64,000 bases of DNA from Marinibacterium anthonyi. Its GTDB lineage: Bacteria; Pseudomonadota; Alphaproteobacteria; Rhodobacterales; Rhodobacteraceae. The stretch spans positions 4,977,501 through 5,041,500 of the forward strand of contig CP031585.1 in NCBI GenBank assembly GCA_003217735.2, read 5' to 3'. Shown here piece after piece: positions 33,783-42,246 of this stretch. A program made the position numbers and the translations under genes. The notes beneath the pieces are model-generated. The model did no database searches and had not been told where the DNA came from. It saw only the letters and a program-made list of their open reading frames with translations. Position 1 is the stretch's first letter; every line of letters begins with the position of its first letter.

Positions 33783-36551
33783 CTACTCTGCCGCCAGCGT
33801 ATCCGTCAACTTCTCCACGCGCACGGCCGAGAATTTGAACTCGGGAATCTTGCCGTAGGGATCGATTGCCGGATTCGTCAGCACATTCGCCGCCGCCTCC
33901 ACATAGGCAAACGGCACGAAAACCATGTCTTCGGCCACCGCCCGATCCGCCCGCGCCATCATCTGGATCGACCCCCGCCGCGAGGTCAGCCGGATCACCT
34001 CTCCCGGAGCCACGCCAAGCCGGCGCAACGTCTTGGGATGCAGGGAACAATTCGCCTCGGGTTCAACGGCGTCCAGCACATTGGACCGCCGCGTCATCGA
34101 CCCGGTATGCCAATGTTCCAGTTGCCGGCCCGTGGTCATGATCATCGGATAGTCGGCATCCGGCGCCTCGGCCGGCGGGATCACGCTGGCCGGGGTAAAC
34201 CGCGCGCGACCCTCGCTGCGCGGAAACCCGTCGCCAAAGACGATGGGCTGGCCCGGATCCTCGGGCGACAGCGACGGATAGGTCACGGCATTCTCGCGCT
34301 CCAGCCGATCCCAGGTGATGTTGTCCAGCGACGCCATCGACTTCTTCATCTCGGCAAAGACATCCGCCGGGCTCTCGTAGTTCCACTCCACACCGCAGCG
34401 CCGCGCCAGGTCCACCGTGATCGCCCAATCCTCGCGCGCTTCGCCCGGGGGTGGCACCGCGGGGCGACCCATCTGCACCTGCCGGTTGGTGTTGGTCACC
34501 GTGCCCCGCTTTTCGGCAAAGGCGGCAGCGGGCAGGATCACGTCGGCATAATTCGCCGTTTCGGTCAGAAAGATGTCCTGCACCACCAGGTGGTCGAGCT
34601 TTGCCAGCGCCGCCCGCGCGTGATCGACGTCCGGGTCCGACATTGCCGGGTTCTCGCCCAGCACGTACATCGCCTTGATCTGCCCGTCGTGCACCGCATC
34701 CATGATCTCGGTCACGGTCAGGCCCTTCTGCCCGTCCTGGTAGGCATCCGACCCCCAGATCCTGTTGAAGGACGCCCTGACCGCGTCATCGGTCACCGAC
34801 TGGTAGTCCGGCAGGAACATCGGGATCAGCCCGGCATCAGACGCCCCCTGCACGTTGTTCTGCCCGCGCAGCGGATGCAGCCCCGCCCCGGGCCGCCCCA
34901 CCTGGCCGCACATCAGCGCCAGCGAGATCAGGCAGCGCGAATTGTCCGTCCCGTGGATGTGCTGCGACACGCCCATGCCCCAGAAGATCATCGCCGCCTG
35001 CGCGCCCGCAAAGATCCGCGCCACGTCGCGCAAGACCTCGGGTTCGATCCCGCATATCGGGCTCATCGCTTCGGGCGAGAACCCTTCCAGATGCGCCTTC
35101 TCGGCGGCCCAGTTTTCCGTATAGGCATCGATGTACTGCTGATCGAACAGGCCTTCCTTGACGATCACGTGCATGATCGCGTTCAGCATCGACACGTCGG
35201 CGCCGGGCCGGAACTGCAGCATGTGGGTGGCGAAGCGCTTCAGGTTCGTGCCGCGCGGATCCATCACGATCAGCTTGCCGCCGCGCTTGGTGAACTGCTT
35301 GAAATAGGTGGCCGCGACGGGGTGGTTCTCGATCGGGTTGGCGCCGATGACGATGGCGACATCGGCATTCTCGATCTCGTTGAAGGTGGCCGTGACGGCG
35401 CCCGAGCCGACGTTTTCCATCAACGCCGCCACGGACGACGCATGGCACAGCCGCGTGCAGTGATCGACGTTGTTGTGGCCGAACCCCTCGCGGATGAACT
35501 TCTGGAACAGGTACGCCTCTTCGTTGGTGCACTTGGCCGACCCGAACCCGGCCACCTCGCGCCCCCGGCCCTTCAGGCCGGACGCGGCAAAGTCCAGCGC
35601 CTCGTCCCATCTGGCCTCACGGAAATGGGTCTGCCAGTTGCCGGGATCGACGTTCAGCCCCTTGGCCGGCGCATCCGCGCGCCGGATCAGCGGTTTGGTC
35701 AGCCGGTGGGAATGGTGGATGTAGTCGAAGCCGAACCGCCCCTTGACGCACAGCCGGCCTTCGTTCGCGGGCCCATCCAGACCCTCGACGTATTTCACAT
35801 GGCCGTCCTTGACCTTCAGCGAGATCTGGCAGCCGACGCCGCAGAACGGGCAGACGCTGGCCACTTCCTTGTCGAAATCGGCGCTGTCGCCGACCTGGTC
35901 CGCATCGACGACCGTGGCCGGCATCAGTGCCCCGGTCGGGCAGGCCTGCACGCATTCGCCGCAGGCCACGCAGGTCGACGCGCCCATCGGATCGGCGAAA
36001 TCGAAGGTCGGATAGGCGTCGTGCCCACGTCCCGACATGCCGATCACGTCGTTCACCTGCACCTCGCGGCAGGCGCGCACGCACAGGCCGCATTGTATGC
36101 AGGCGTCCAGGTTCACCGACATCGCCACGTGGCTGTCGTCCAGCAACGGCACGCGCGGTTTCTCAAGCTTGGGAAAGCGGCTGTCGGACACGCCGTTCAG
36201 CGCGGCCATGTCCCACAGGTGGCTGGACCGGTCATGGGCGACGTCCCTGGCGGGCTGGTCGGCCAGCAGCATTTCGACCACCATCTTGCGGGCGGTTTCG
36301 GCCCGATGCGAATTGGTCGTCACGACCATCCCTTCGGCCGGTTCGCGGATGCAGGAGGCGACAAGGTTCCGCTCCCCCTCGACCTCGACCATGCAGGCGC
36401 GGCAATTGCCGTCAGGGCGGTACCCGGGCGCGGGCTTGTGGCACAGATGGGGGATCTTCAGGCCGCGGCCATTGGCCACTTCCCAGATCGTATCCCCCTT
36501 CGCCGCCTCGACTTCCTGTCCGTCCAGGACGAACCGCACCGTCTCTGCCAT
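33783..36551 (-). CDS. Formate dehydrogenase alpha subunit (Mo/W, NAD-linked type)
   Basis: A 922-residue molybdopterin oxidoreductase oxidising formate to CO2. An N-terminal [2Fe-2S] domain (C37, C50, C53, C67) and a NuoG-like region come first, then two [4Fe-4S] sites (CIQCGLCVRACRE, CVACGECVQACPTG) and another cluster plus cofactor entry (CPFCGVGC). The active-site stretch HCTRLCHASSV contains the metal-binding Cys followed by His, so it uses Cys rather than selenocysteine. This is the FdsA-like layout, but no beta, gamma or fdhD gene is adjacent, so partners must be encoded elsewhere. The gene is intact and starts at 36551. Confidence 0.93.
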   Translation of the reverse strand: MAETVRFVLDGQEVEAAKGDTIWEVANGRGLKIPHLCHKPAPGYRPDGNCRACMVEVEGERNLVASCIREPAEGMVVTTNSHRAETARKMVVEMLLADQPARDVAHDRSSHLWDMAALNGVSDSRFPKLEKPRVPLLDDSHVAMSVNLDACIQCGLCVRACREVQVNDVIGMSGRGHDAYPTFDFADPMGASTCVACGECVQACPTGALMPATVVDADQVGDSADFDKEVASVCPFCGVGCQISLKVKDGHVKYVEGLDGPANEGRLCVKGRFGFDYIHHSHRLTKPLIRRADAPAKGLNVDPGNWQTHFREARWDEALDFAASGLKGRGREVAGFGSAKCTNEEAYLFQKFIREGFGHNNVDHCTRLCHASSVAALMENVGSGAVTATFNEIENADVAIVIGANPIENHPVAATYFKQFTKRGGKLIVMDPRGTNLKRFATHMLQFRPGADVSMLNAIMHVIVKEGLFDQQYIDAYTENWAAEKAHLEGFSPEAMSPICGIEPEVLRDVARIFAGAQAAMIFWGMGVSQHIHGTDNSRCLISLALMCGQVGRPGAGLHPLRGQNNVQGASDAGLIPMFLPDYQSVTDDAVRASFNRIWGSDAYQDGQKGLTVTEIMDAVHDGQIKAMYVLGENPAMSDPDVDHARAALAKLDHLVVQDIFLTETANYADVILPAAAFAEKRGTVTNTNRQVQMGRPAVPPPGEAREDWAITVDLARRCGVEWNYESPADVFAEMKKSMASLDNITWDRLERENAVTYPSLSPEDPGQPIVFGDGFPRSEGRARFTPASVIPPAEAPDADYPMIMTTGRQLEHWHTGSMTRRSNVLDAVEPEANCSLHPKTLRRLGVAPGEVIRLTSRRGSIQMMARADRAVAEDMVFVPFAYVEAAANVLTNPAIDPYGKIPEFKFSAVRVEKLTDTLAAE

Positions 36552-36768
36552 GCTCTCCTCCGATCCGCTTGCGCCCGAAGACTAAGCACGGACCCGTTAA
36601 AGAGCGACTCTCAAACCCGGCATCGTCGACCAAAGTAGCGACATTTCGAACATTCGCGAAGCCTGCTCCGAAGCGCATCGGAAATTCCGGGCCCCATCGT
36701 GGCGTCGGACTGGCATCACGGGGGCGGCTCGCCTAAGACCGGCGGGACACGACCTGAAAGACGACCCC

Positions 36769-37419
36769 ATGTCCCATATTACCTTGGTCCGCCACGGGCA
36801 GGCCAATTCGGGCGCCCGCGACGAGGAAAGCTATGACAAGCTGAGCCCGCTGGGCCATCAGCAGGCCCGCTGGCTGGGCGATTACCTGCGTGATGCCGGC
36901 GCCCATCACCCGCGTATCTATTGCGGCACCCTGATCCGCCACGTGGAAACCGCCGCCAGCGCCGGATTTGCCGACGTGACACAGGACGAGCGGCTGAACG
37001 AAATCCCCTATTTCACCCTGGCCACCCTGCTTCAGGCGCAGCGGGGCGTGGAAATTCCGACCACCCGCGAAGGCTTTGTGCTGCATCTGCCGCAGGTCTA
37101 CATGGCCTGGGCAATGAACGAGATCGAGGACGTGCCGATCCGGTTCGACCCGTATATCCAGGGCGTGACCGATGCGCTGGCCGAGATCGCCGAAGGCGCG
37201 GGACCGGCTCTGGTGGTGACGTCCGGCGGGCTGATTTCGATGGTGATGCGGGGGACGCTGGGGCTGGACATGCCGGCGACAGCGCGGATGGCGCTGGTGA
37301 TCATGAACACGTCGATGCACCGGATCTTTCCCATCGGCGACACGATGACCCCGGTGCTGTTCAACGCGATCCCGCATCTGGAAACGCCGGATCGCCAGCA
37401 CGCCCAAACCCACCTGTAA
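36769..37419 (+). CDS. Histidine phosphatase family protein
   Basis: A 216-residue phosphoglycerate-mutase-like phosphatase. The catalytic motif LVRHGQA (about 6-12) carries the phospho-accepting His, with LSPLGHQQARWLGDYL, CGTLIRHVETA and VTSGGLISMV (replacing the usual SHG) at the other pocket positions. The loss of the second catalytic His in VTSGG suggests reduced or altered activity. The substrate is unknown. It begins a plus-strand run with the GST and saccharopine genes, 22 bases ahead of the GST. Confidence 0.87.
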   Translation: MSHITLVRHGQANSGARDEESYDKLSPLGHQQARWLGDYLRDAGAHHPRIYCGTLIRHVETAASAGFADVTQDERLNEIPYFTLATLLQAQRGVEIPTTREGFVLHLPQVYMAWAMNEIEDVPIRFDPYIQGVTDALAEIAEGAGPALVVTSGGLISMVMRGTLGLDMPATARMALVIMNTSMHRIFPIGDTMTPVLFNAIPHLETPDRQHAQTHL

Positions 37420-37441
37420 GACCCCTAAAGAGGACGACCGG

Positions 37442-38065
37442 ATGATGAAGCTCTATTACGCCCCCGGCACCATCGCCAGCGCCGCAGCCATCGCGCTTGA
37501 GGAAACGGGCCTGCCCTGGGACGCCGTGAAGGTCGATTTCAAGGCCGAGGAACAGCGCCAGGACCCCTATCTGTCGCTGAACCCCAAGGGCCGGGTGCCG
37601 GTGCTGTCCAGCACCGATGGCAACCTGACCGAAACCGGTGCGATCCTGGAATACATCGCGGCCCGCGCGCCCGACGCGGGGCTTATGCCGGCGGATCCGG
37701 TCGAAGCGGCCAAGGTCCGCGCGGCGATGTATTATTTTGCCTCGACCATGCACCCCAACCACGCCCACAAGCTGCGCGGCGCGCGCTGGTCGGACGACCC
37801 CGAAGCCTGGGCCAGCATGACCGCCAAGGTGCCGGAAACCATGACGGCCAGCTGCGATTACGTGGAAAACCACGTGCTGCAAGGGCCTTTCGTCCTGGGC
37901 GACACGATCTCGGTCGCCGATTGCTACCTGCGCACGATCTGTTCCTGGCTCGAAGGCGACGGGGTCGATGTTTCGGCCTTCCCGAAACTCACCGCCTTCA
38001 TCGCCGCGATGAACGACCGGCCGTCGGTGCGGAAGGTCCTGGACATGGGGGCACTGCTGGCATGA
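37442..38065 (+). CDS. Glutathione S-transferase family protein
   Basis: A 207-residue GST: thioredoxin-fold N-terminal domain (MKLYYAPGTIASAAAIALEE ... NPKGRVPVLSSTDGNLTETGAILEYIA, with the cis-Pro and the glutathione-binding TETGAI), and an all-helical C-terminal domain (VLGDTISVADCYL). A Ser near residue 13 may serve as the catalytic residue. The stop overlaps the next start as ATGA, so it is translationally coupled to the saccharopine genes. Whether it acts in lysine breakdown or on a reactive semialdehyde product is unknown. Confidence 0.9.
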   Translation: MMKLYYAPGTIASAAAIALEETGLPWDAVKVDFKAEEQRQDPYLSLNPKGRVPVLSSTDGNLTETGAILEYIAARAPDAGLMPADPVEAAKVRAAMYYFASTMHPNHAHKLRGARWSDDPEAWASMTAKVPETMTASCDYVENHVLQGPFVLGDTISVADCYLRTICSWLEGDGVDVSAFPKLTAFIAAMNDRPSVRKVLDMGALLA

Positions 38066-39126
38066 CGCATGTCTGGGTCCGGGCAGAACAGCGCCCGAAC
38101 GAGGATCGGGTCGGGCTGACGCCCGAAGGGGCCGCCGCGCTGATCGCGGCGGGCTGCAAGGTGACGGTCGAGGACAGCCGCACGCGGATCCTGCCGATCG
38201 ACGCCTATGCCAAGGCGGGGTGCGAGGTGGCGGCGGAAGCGTCCTGGCCGGACGCACCCGACGACGCCATCATCTTCGGGCTGAAGGAACTGCCCGACGA
38301 CGGCACGCCCCTGCGCCATCGTCACATCATGTTCGGTCATGCCTACAAGGGACAGCCGGCGGGGCAAATCCTGCTGCGGCGCTTCGCGGCGGGCGGCGGA
38401 ACGCTGTATGACCTGGAATACCTGCTGGACGAAGACGGCCGCCGGGTCGCGGCGTTCGGCTACTGGGCGGGCTATGCGGGCGCGGCGGTGTCGCTGATGT
38501 GCTGGGCGGCGCAACAGCGGGGCGGGATCTGCGGGCCGGTGTCCGGCTATCCGGATGCAGATGCCATGCGGGCGGATCTGGCGGCGCAACTGAAGGCCAC
38601 TGGCGCGATGCTTCCCGATGCGCTGGTGATCGGCGCACTGGGGCGGGTCGGCACCGGGGCGGCGGATCTTTGCGCCGCGATGGGCGTGGAAGTCACCAAG
38701 TGGGACACGGCCGAAACCGCCAGCGGCGGGCCGTTCCCCGAGGTGCTGGAGCATGGGATCTTCCTGAACTGCATCCTCGCGCGGCCGGGCACGCCGGTGT
38801 TCGTTCCCGCCTCGGCCAGGACCGATCCGCGCGGCCTGCGGGTGATCGGCGATATCGCCTGCGATCCGGACAGCGATTTTTCCCCGATCAAGGTCTATGA
38901 CCGGACGACCACCTGGGACGCCCCGGCGCTGCGGGTCCACGACGACCCGCCGCTGGACGTGACCGCCATCGACAACCTGCCCTCGATGCTGCCGCTGGAA
39001 AGCTCGCAGGATTATGCCGGGCAATTGCTGCCGTCGCTTCTGACGCTGGACGCCATCGACGATGGTGTCTGGGGGCGGGCGAAGGCCATCTTTGAAGAAC
39101 ACATGGAAAGGATCCGTAGCACATGA
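38062..39126 (+). CDS. Saccharopine dehydrogenase, L-lysine-forming type (lysine-ketoglutarate reductase)
   Basis: A 354-residue enzyme related to yeast Lys1 and the alanine dehydrogenase/transhydrogenase fold: VWVRAEQRPNEDRVGLTPEG at the N-terminus (with Arg/Glu/Lys substrate residues), FGHAYKGQPAG, and a nucleotide-binding region VIGALGRVGTGAADL. In catabolic direction it condenses lysine and 2-oxoglutarate to saccharopine. It overlaps the GST stop and the next start by ATGA on both sides. The pair with the following gene reproduces the bacterial LKR/SDH operon reported from marine roseobacters. Confidence 0.9.
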   Translation: MTHVWVRAEQRPNEDRVGLTPEGAAALIAAGCKVTVEDSRTRILPIDAYAKAGCEVAAEASWPDAPDDAIIFGLKELPDDGTPLRHRHIMFGHAYKGQPAGQILLRRFAAGGGTLYDLEYLLDEDGRRVAAFGYWAGYAGAAVSLMCWAAQQRGGICGPVSGYPDADAMRADLAAQLKATGAMLPDALVIGALGRVGTGAADLCAAMGVEVTKWDTAETASGGPFPEVLEHGIFLNCILARPGTPVFVPASARTDPRGLRVIGDIACDPDSDFSPIKVYDRTTTWDAPALRVHDDPPLDVTAIDNLPSMLPLESSQDYAGQLLPSLLTLDAIDDGVWGRAKAIFEEHMERIRST

Positions 39127-40265
39127 CGATTCACTGGTGCGGCACCGGCCTGTCGGCCATTCCCGGCCTTCGGCGGCTGATCGAGGCGGGATATCCCGTC
39201 GTGGTGTGGAACCGGACGGTGGCCAAGGCCGAAGACGCGGTGGGCGACCTGGGCCCCGAGATCCGGGTGTTTGACCTGGATGCCGTCGCGGCGGCGCTGG
39301 CCGAAGGCGACGTGGTGGTGTCGATGCTGCCGGGCGACTGGCACGTGCCGCTGGCCAAGGCGGCCATCGCGGCGGGGGCCAATTTCGTGTCCTCGTCCTA
39401 CATCGCGCCCGAAATGCGCGCGCTGGACGACGAGGCGAAGGCCAAGGGGCTGGTGCTGGTCAACGAGGTCGGGCTGGACCCGGGCATCGACCACCTGATG
39501 GCCCACACGCTGGTGGCGAACTACAAGGCGTCGGACGCGGTCGATCCGGCCAACCACCTGAGCTTTCTCAGCTATTGCGGCGGCGTGCCGAAAGTCGCCA
39601 ACGATTTCCGCTACAAGTTCAGCTGGTCGCCCCTGGGCGTGCTGAAGGCGCTGCGTTCGCCCTCGCGGTCGATGAAGGATTACGCGGAACTGCGCGTCGA
39701 CCGTCCCTGGGACGCGATCGGCACCTACGAGGCGCCGCTGCCCACCCCCGAAAGCTTCGAGGTCTATCCCAACCGCGATTCCCTGCCCTTCATCGCACAG
39801 TACGAGTTCGATCCCGAATGGAAGGTGAAGGATTTCGTCCGCGGCACCCTGCGGCTGGATGGCTGGACCGAGGCCTGGAAGGACGTCTTCGCCGAGGTCG
39901 AGACGCTGACCGGCCCCGAGGGTGACGCCCGCCTGAAGGAGATGTCGGACCAGTTCTGGAATCAGCATGCCTATGACGAAGGCGAACCTGACCGGGTGGT
40001 GCTGTGCGTCGACCTGCTGGCCGAAAAGGACGGCAAGGCGGTGTTCCACCAGACCTATGTCATGGACGCCTGGGGCGACGAAAAGGGCACGGCGATGGGC
40101 CGGCTGGTGTCGATCCCGGTGTCGCTGGCGATTGAAACGGTGCTGAAGGGGCAATTCACGCCCGGCGTGCACGCGGCCCCGTCGGAACCGGCCATGATCG
40201 ACGCCTGGATGGGTGAAATCGGCAAGCTGGCCCAGCACCTGGAACTGATCGACCGCCTCGCCTGA
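39123..40265 (+). CDS. Saccharopine dehydrogenase, glutamate-forming type
   Basis: A 380-residue member of the Lys9/SDH family. N-terminal Rossmann domain (MTIHWCGTGLSAIPGLRRLI, VVVWNRTVAKA, VVSMLPGDWHVPLAK), then SSSYIAPEMRALDDEAKAKG and EVGLDPGIDHLMAH, the substrate-binding region. It splits saccharopine to glutamate and alpha-aminoadipate semialdehyde. Coupled to the preceding gene by ATGA overlap. A perfect hairpin follows 44 bases after the stop. Confidence 0.92.
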   Translation: MTIHWCGTGLSAIPGLRRLIEAGYPVVVWNRTVAKAEDAVGDLGPEIRVFDLDAVAAALAEGDVVVSMLPGDWHVPLAKAAIAAGANFVSSSYIAPEMRALDDEAKAKGLVLVNEVGLDPGIDHLMAHTLVANYKASDAVDPANHLSFLSYCGGVPKVANDFRYKFSWSPLGVLKALRSPSRSMKDYAELRVDRPWDAIGTYEAPLPTPESFEVYPNRDSLPFIAQYEFDPEWKVKDFVRGTLRLDGWTEAWKDVFAEVETLTGPEGDARLKEMSDQFWNQHAYDEGEPDRVVLCVDLLAEKDGKAVFHQTYVMDAWGDEKGTAMGRLVSIPVSLAIETVLKGQFTPGVHAAPSEPAMIDAWMGEIGKLAQHLELIDRLA

Positions 40266-40309
40266 GGCGGGTCCTGATCCGGTAGCGCGCCCTTGGCGCA
40301 TTCCATACC

Positions 40310-40333
40310 CCGGGCACCCCTACGGGTGCCCGG
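40310..40333. terminator. Hairpin between convergent SDH and DUF3775 genes
   Basis: Perfect ten-base stem CCGGGCACCC / GGGTGCCCGG with a CTAC loop, midway between two convergent stops. No T-tract on either side, so it is a transcript-end hairpin of uncertain strength. Confidence 0.5.
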
Positions 40334-40360
40334 ATGCCGCCCGGCCCGGGCCGTGGCGCG

Positions 40361-40678
40361 TCAGAGCGCCTCGTCTTCCTCGTCAGACACGGAATAGCCC
40401 AACGCATCGAGCCCGTTTTCCAGGTTCTCGGACAGGTGCGGCGTGCCGATCAGGTAGTCGGCGCAGGGCGTCGTTGCCTCGGCCCGTACGGTTCGGACCG
40501 CTTCGGCGAATTCCTCGGCTTCGAAACTGCCACGACCGATCCACATGACGGCGACCAGTTCGGCCTGTTCATCTTCGGTCATCGCCTCGATGAAATCGCG
40601 CAATTCGCCTTCGGCACGCTCGATCTCACGGGTCAACAGGATCACCTGGGCGACCTTGCGGGGGGAAAGCTCTTGCAT
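40361..40678 (-). CDS. DUF3775 family protein
   Basis: A 105-residue acidic, mainly helical protein (MQELSPRKVAQVILLTREIE ... FIEAMTEDEQAELVAVMWIGRG) of a family common in alphaproteobacteria and without known function. GGAGGAT lies seven bases before the ATG. It stands 120 bases downstream of chrR on the same strand. Confidence 0.88.
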   Translation of the reverse strand: MQELSPRKVAQVILLTREIERAEGELRDFIEAMTEDEQAELVAVMWIGRGSFEAEEFAEAVRTVRAEATTPCADYLIGTPHLSENLENGLDALGYSVSDEEDEAL

Positions 40679-40740
40679 CGGGATCCTCCGGTTAAGACTG
40701 TACCATATGGACCCGCAGGGTATCCCCCCACATTGATCTT

Positions 40741-40776
40741 GCGCAAATCCCGTCGCCGTGACGCCGGCATTTGCGC
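40741..40776 (-). terminator. Extended hairpin downstream of chrR
   Basis: GCGCAAAT (40741-40748) pairs with ATTTGCGC (40769-40776), with further CCG/CGG pairs inside. It lies 22 bases after the chrR stop. No T run follows on the minus strand; it may stabilise or end the rpoE-chrR message. Confidence 0.4.
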
Positions 40777-40797
40777 GCCGACCGGCTGATACGCCCG

Positions 40798-41448
40798 TCA
40801 GATCCGCAGGAAGGGCTGCACAAGCCGCGGAATCAGCGAGGTGAAGCGCAGCGGCGCGTCGGTGACGGCCAGGCAGATGCAGTCTTGCGAGATATCGGCA
40901 ACCGGCGTGTGTTCCAGCGCCTCGTCGGCGATTTCCACGTCGCCACGACCGAACCAGCCATCTTCGTCCGAAAACGCGCCCTGCAGGACCATCGTCATCT
41001 CGGTCCCGCGGTGGCCGTGGTCAGGCATCGCCACGCCGGCGGGGATATACAGCAGTCGGGCCGAGGCCTGGGCCGATGTCTTCAGGATCGCCTGTTTCAC
41101 CCCCATGCCCACGGGCCGCCAGCGGATCTTGTCCAGATCGCCGCCGACGTAATCCTGCAGCGGTCCGGGCAGGACGCCGGGCGCGCGCGGCGGTGCGGAC
41201 ACGGCAGGGCCCTCGGCGATCAGCGCCAGGGTCGCGGCGAAACTGTCGGCCGACAGCTGCACCTCCTGATCCTCCTGGTCCTCCAGCAGGGCGCCGCCCA
41301 CGGCATCGAACGACCCGAGGCGCGCGCGGCAGTCATCGCACAGCGAAATGTGGGACGCGACCATGAGGCTGAACGCCTCGGGCAGGGATCCGGCCGAATA
41401 GGCCATCAGGATCTGGTCCGTCAGATGATGTTTGATCTCGTGTGTCAT
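40798..41448 (-). CDS. chrR: ChrR-type anti-sigma factor with zinc ASD and cupin domains
   Basis: A 216-residue anti-sigma factor that holds RpoE inactive until singlet oxygen is sensed. The N-terminal anti-sigma domain has its zinc ligands (His at about 7, then SHISLCDDC at about 32-40). The C-terminal cupin carries the second metal site, DHGHRGTEMT and LEHTPV, both close to R. sphaeroides ChrR, and it ends LVQPFLRI like that protein. Start at ATG 41448; a GTG at 41457 that overlaps the sigma stop is possible and would couple translation. All sensing residues known from the family appear intact. Confidence 0.93.
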   Translation of the reverse strand: MTHEIKHHLTDQILMAYSAGSLPEAFSLMVASHISLCDDCRARLGSFDAVGGALLEDQEDQEVQLSADSFAATLALIAEGPAVSAPPRAPGVLPGPLQDYVGGDLDKIRWRPVGMGVKQAILKTSAQASARLLYIPAGVAMPDHGHRGTEMTMVLQGAFSDEDGWFGRGDVEIADEALEHTPVADISQDCICLAVTDAPLRFTSLIPRLVQPFLRI

Positions 41449-41453
41449 CGGCT

Positions 41454-42074
41454 TCACTTCATCGCGTGGCGCAAGCGGTCCAGCGCCAGTCTAATTCTGG
41501 ATTTGATGGTCCCAAGCGGCAGGCCCGTTTCGGCGGCGATCTCGCGGTGGCTCATGTCACCGAAATAGGCGCGTTCGATCAGGTCCCTCTGCTGCTGGGG
41601 CAGTTCTGTCAGGGCGGTGCGCAACAGGTCGCTTTCCTGCTGCAGCACCAGAACGTCCTCCTGGTCCGGTTCGGCCTCGGGGCCCCAGGGCAGATCCTCG
41701 GGCTCGGGCCGTCGCTGGCGGCGCAGCATGTCGATCCGCCGGTTCCGGGCCACGGTGTAGATCCACGTGGCGACCGATGCGCGCGACGGGTCGAACAGGT
41801 GCGCCTTGTGCCAGATCGTGGCCATGACCTCCTGCGTACATTCCTCGGCCTGGGCATTGTCGGCGCCGGACCGCATCAACACGCCCTTCACCCGGGGGGC
41901 GAAATACTGGAACAGCTCGGCAAAGGCCTTCTGGTCACGGGCATCGCGGATCCGCGCGATGTGGCCGATCCAGGGCGGGGTGTCGGGGCACGGGTCGGTC
42001 ATGTCCGGTGGTCGGGTCTTGGGTTTGGTCAGGGGCCGGGTCTGGGTGCGCTGCTTGGGCTCGGGGCCTGTCAT
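41454..42074 (-). CDS. rpoE: ECF sigma factor RpoE (singlet-oxygen type)
   Basis: A 206-residue extracytoplasmic-function sigma factor. Region 2 (AFAELFQYFAPRVKGVLMRSG ... ATWIYTVARNRRIDMLRRQRRPEPEDLPW) and region 4 (LPQQQRDLIERAYFGDMSHREIA, TGLPLGTIKSRIRLALDRLRHAMK) are both present and closely resemble R. sphaeroides RpoE. The ATG at 42074 has TTGGGG upstream; family alignment begins nearer the ATG at 42002, so the first 24 residues may be an unconserved tail or untranslated. It forms an operon with chrR and is divergent from its presumed target operon. Confidence 0.92.
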   Translation of the reverse strand: MTGPEPKQRTQTRPLTKPKTRPPDMTDPCPDTPPWIGHIARIRDARDQKAFAELFQYFAPRVKGVLMRSGADNAQAEECTQEVMATIWHKAHLFDPSRASVATWIYTVARNRRIDMLRRQRRPEPEDLPWGPEAEPDQEDVLVLQQESDLLRTALTELPQQQRDLIERAYFGDMSHREIAAETGLPLGTIKSRIRLALDRLRHAMK

Positions 42075-42136
42075 CGCCATTACCCCAAGGCTTACGCGGT
42101 TCGACCGCTGTGTATCAACCTGCATCTCCATACCCG

Positions 42137-42166
42137 TCAATACGCGGGGCAGGATCATCCGGATCA
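42137..42166 (-). promoter_or_regulatory. Candidate sigma-E promoter of rpoE-chrR
   Basis: On the minus strand TGATCC (42166-42161), 18 bases, TATTGA (42142-42137). The -35 matches the R. sphaeroides sigma-E consensus and the -10 (TAAGA expected) is partial. A second TGATCC overlaps at 42157-42152. Confidence 0.5.
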
Positions 42167-42191
42167 CCGATGCAGAAAGTTTTTTTATTTG

Positions 42192-42221
42192 TCATCCGGT
42201 TGGGCGCGGGCTGCGTAATGC
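42192..42221 (+). promoter_or_regulatory. Candidate sigma-E promoter of the five-gene operon
   Basis: TCATCC (42192-42197), 18 bases, TAATGC (42216-42221): one change from TGATCC at -35 and a TAA-start -10 at the expected spacing, 26 bases ahead of the first ATG. Confidence 0.45.
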
Positions 42222-42246
42222 CAGTCAGACCAACCCGGAGACTTCA

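Noticed and set aside
33768-36638. Plus-strand frame of 956 codons opposite formate dehydrogenase
   Set aside because: Same artefact; the minus-strand protein has all Fe-S and Mo motifs.
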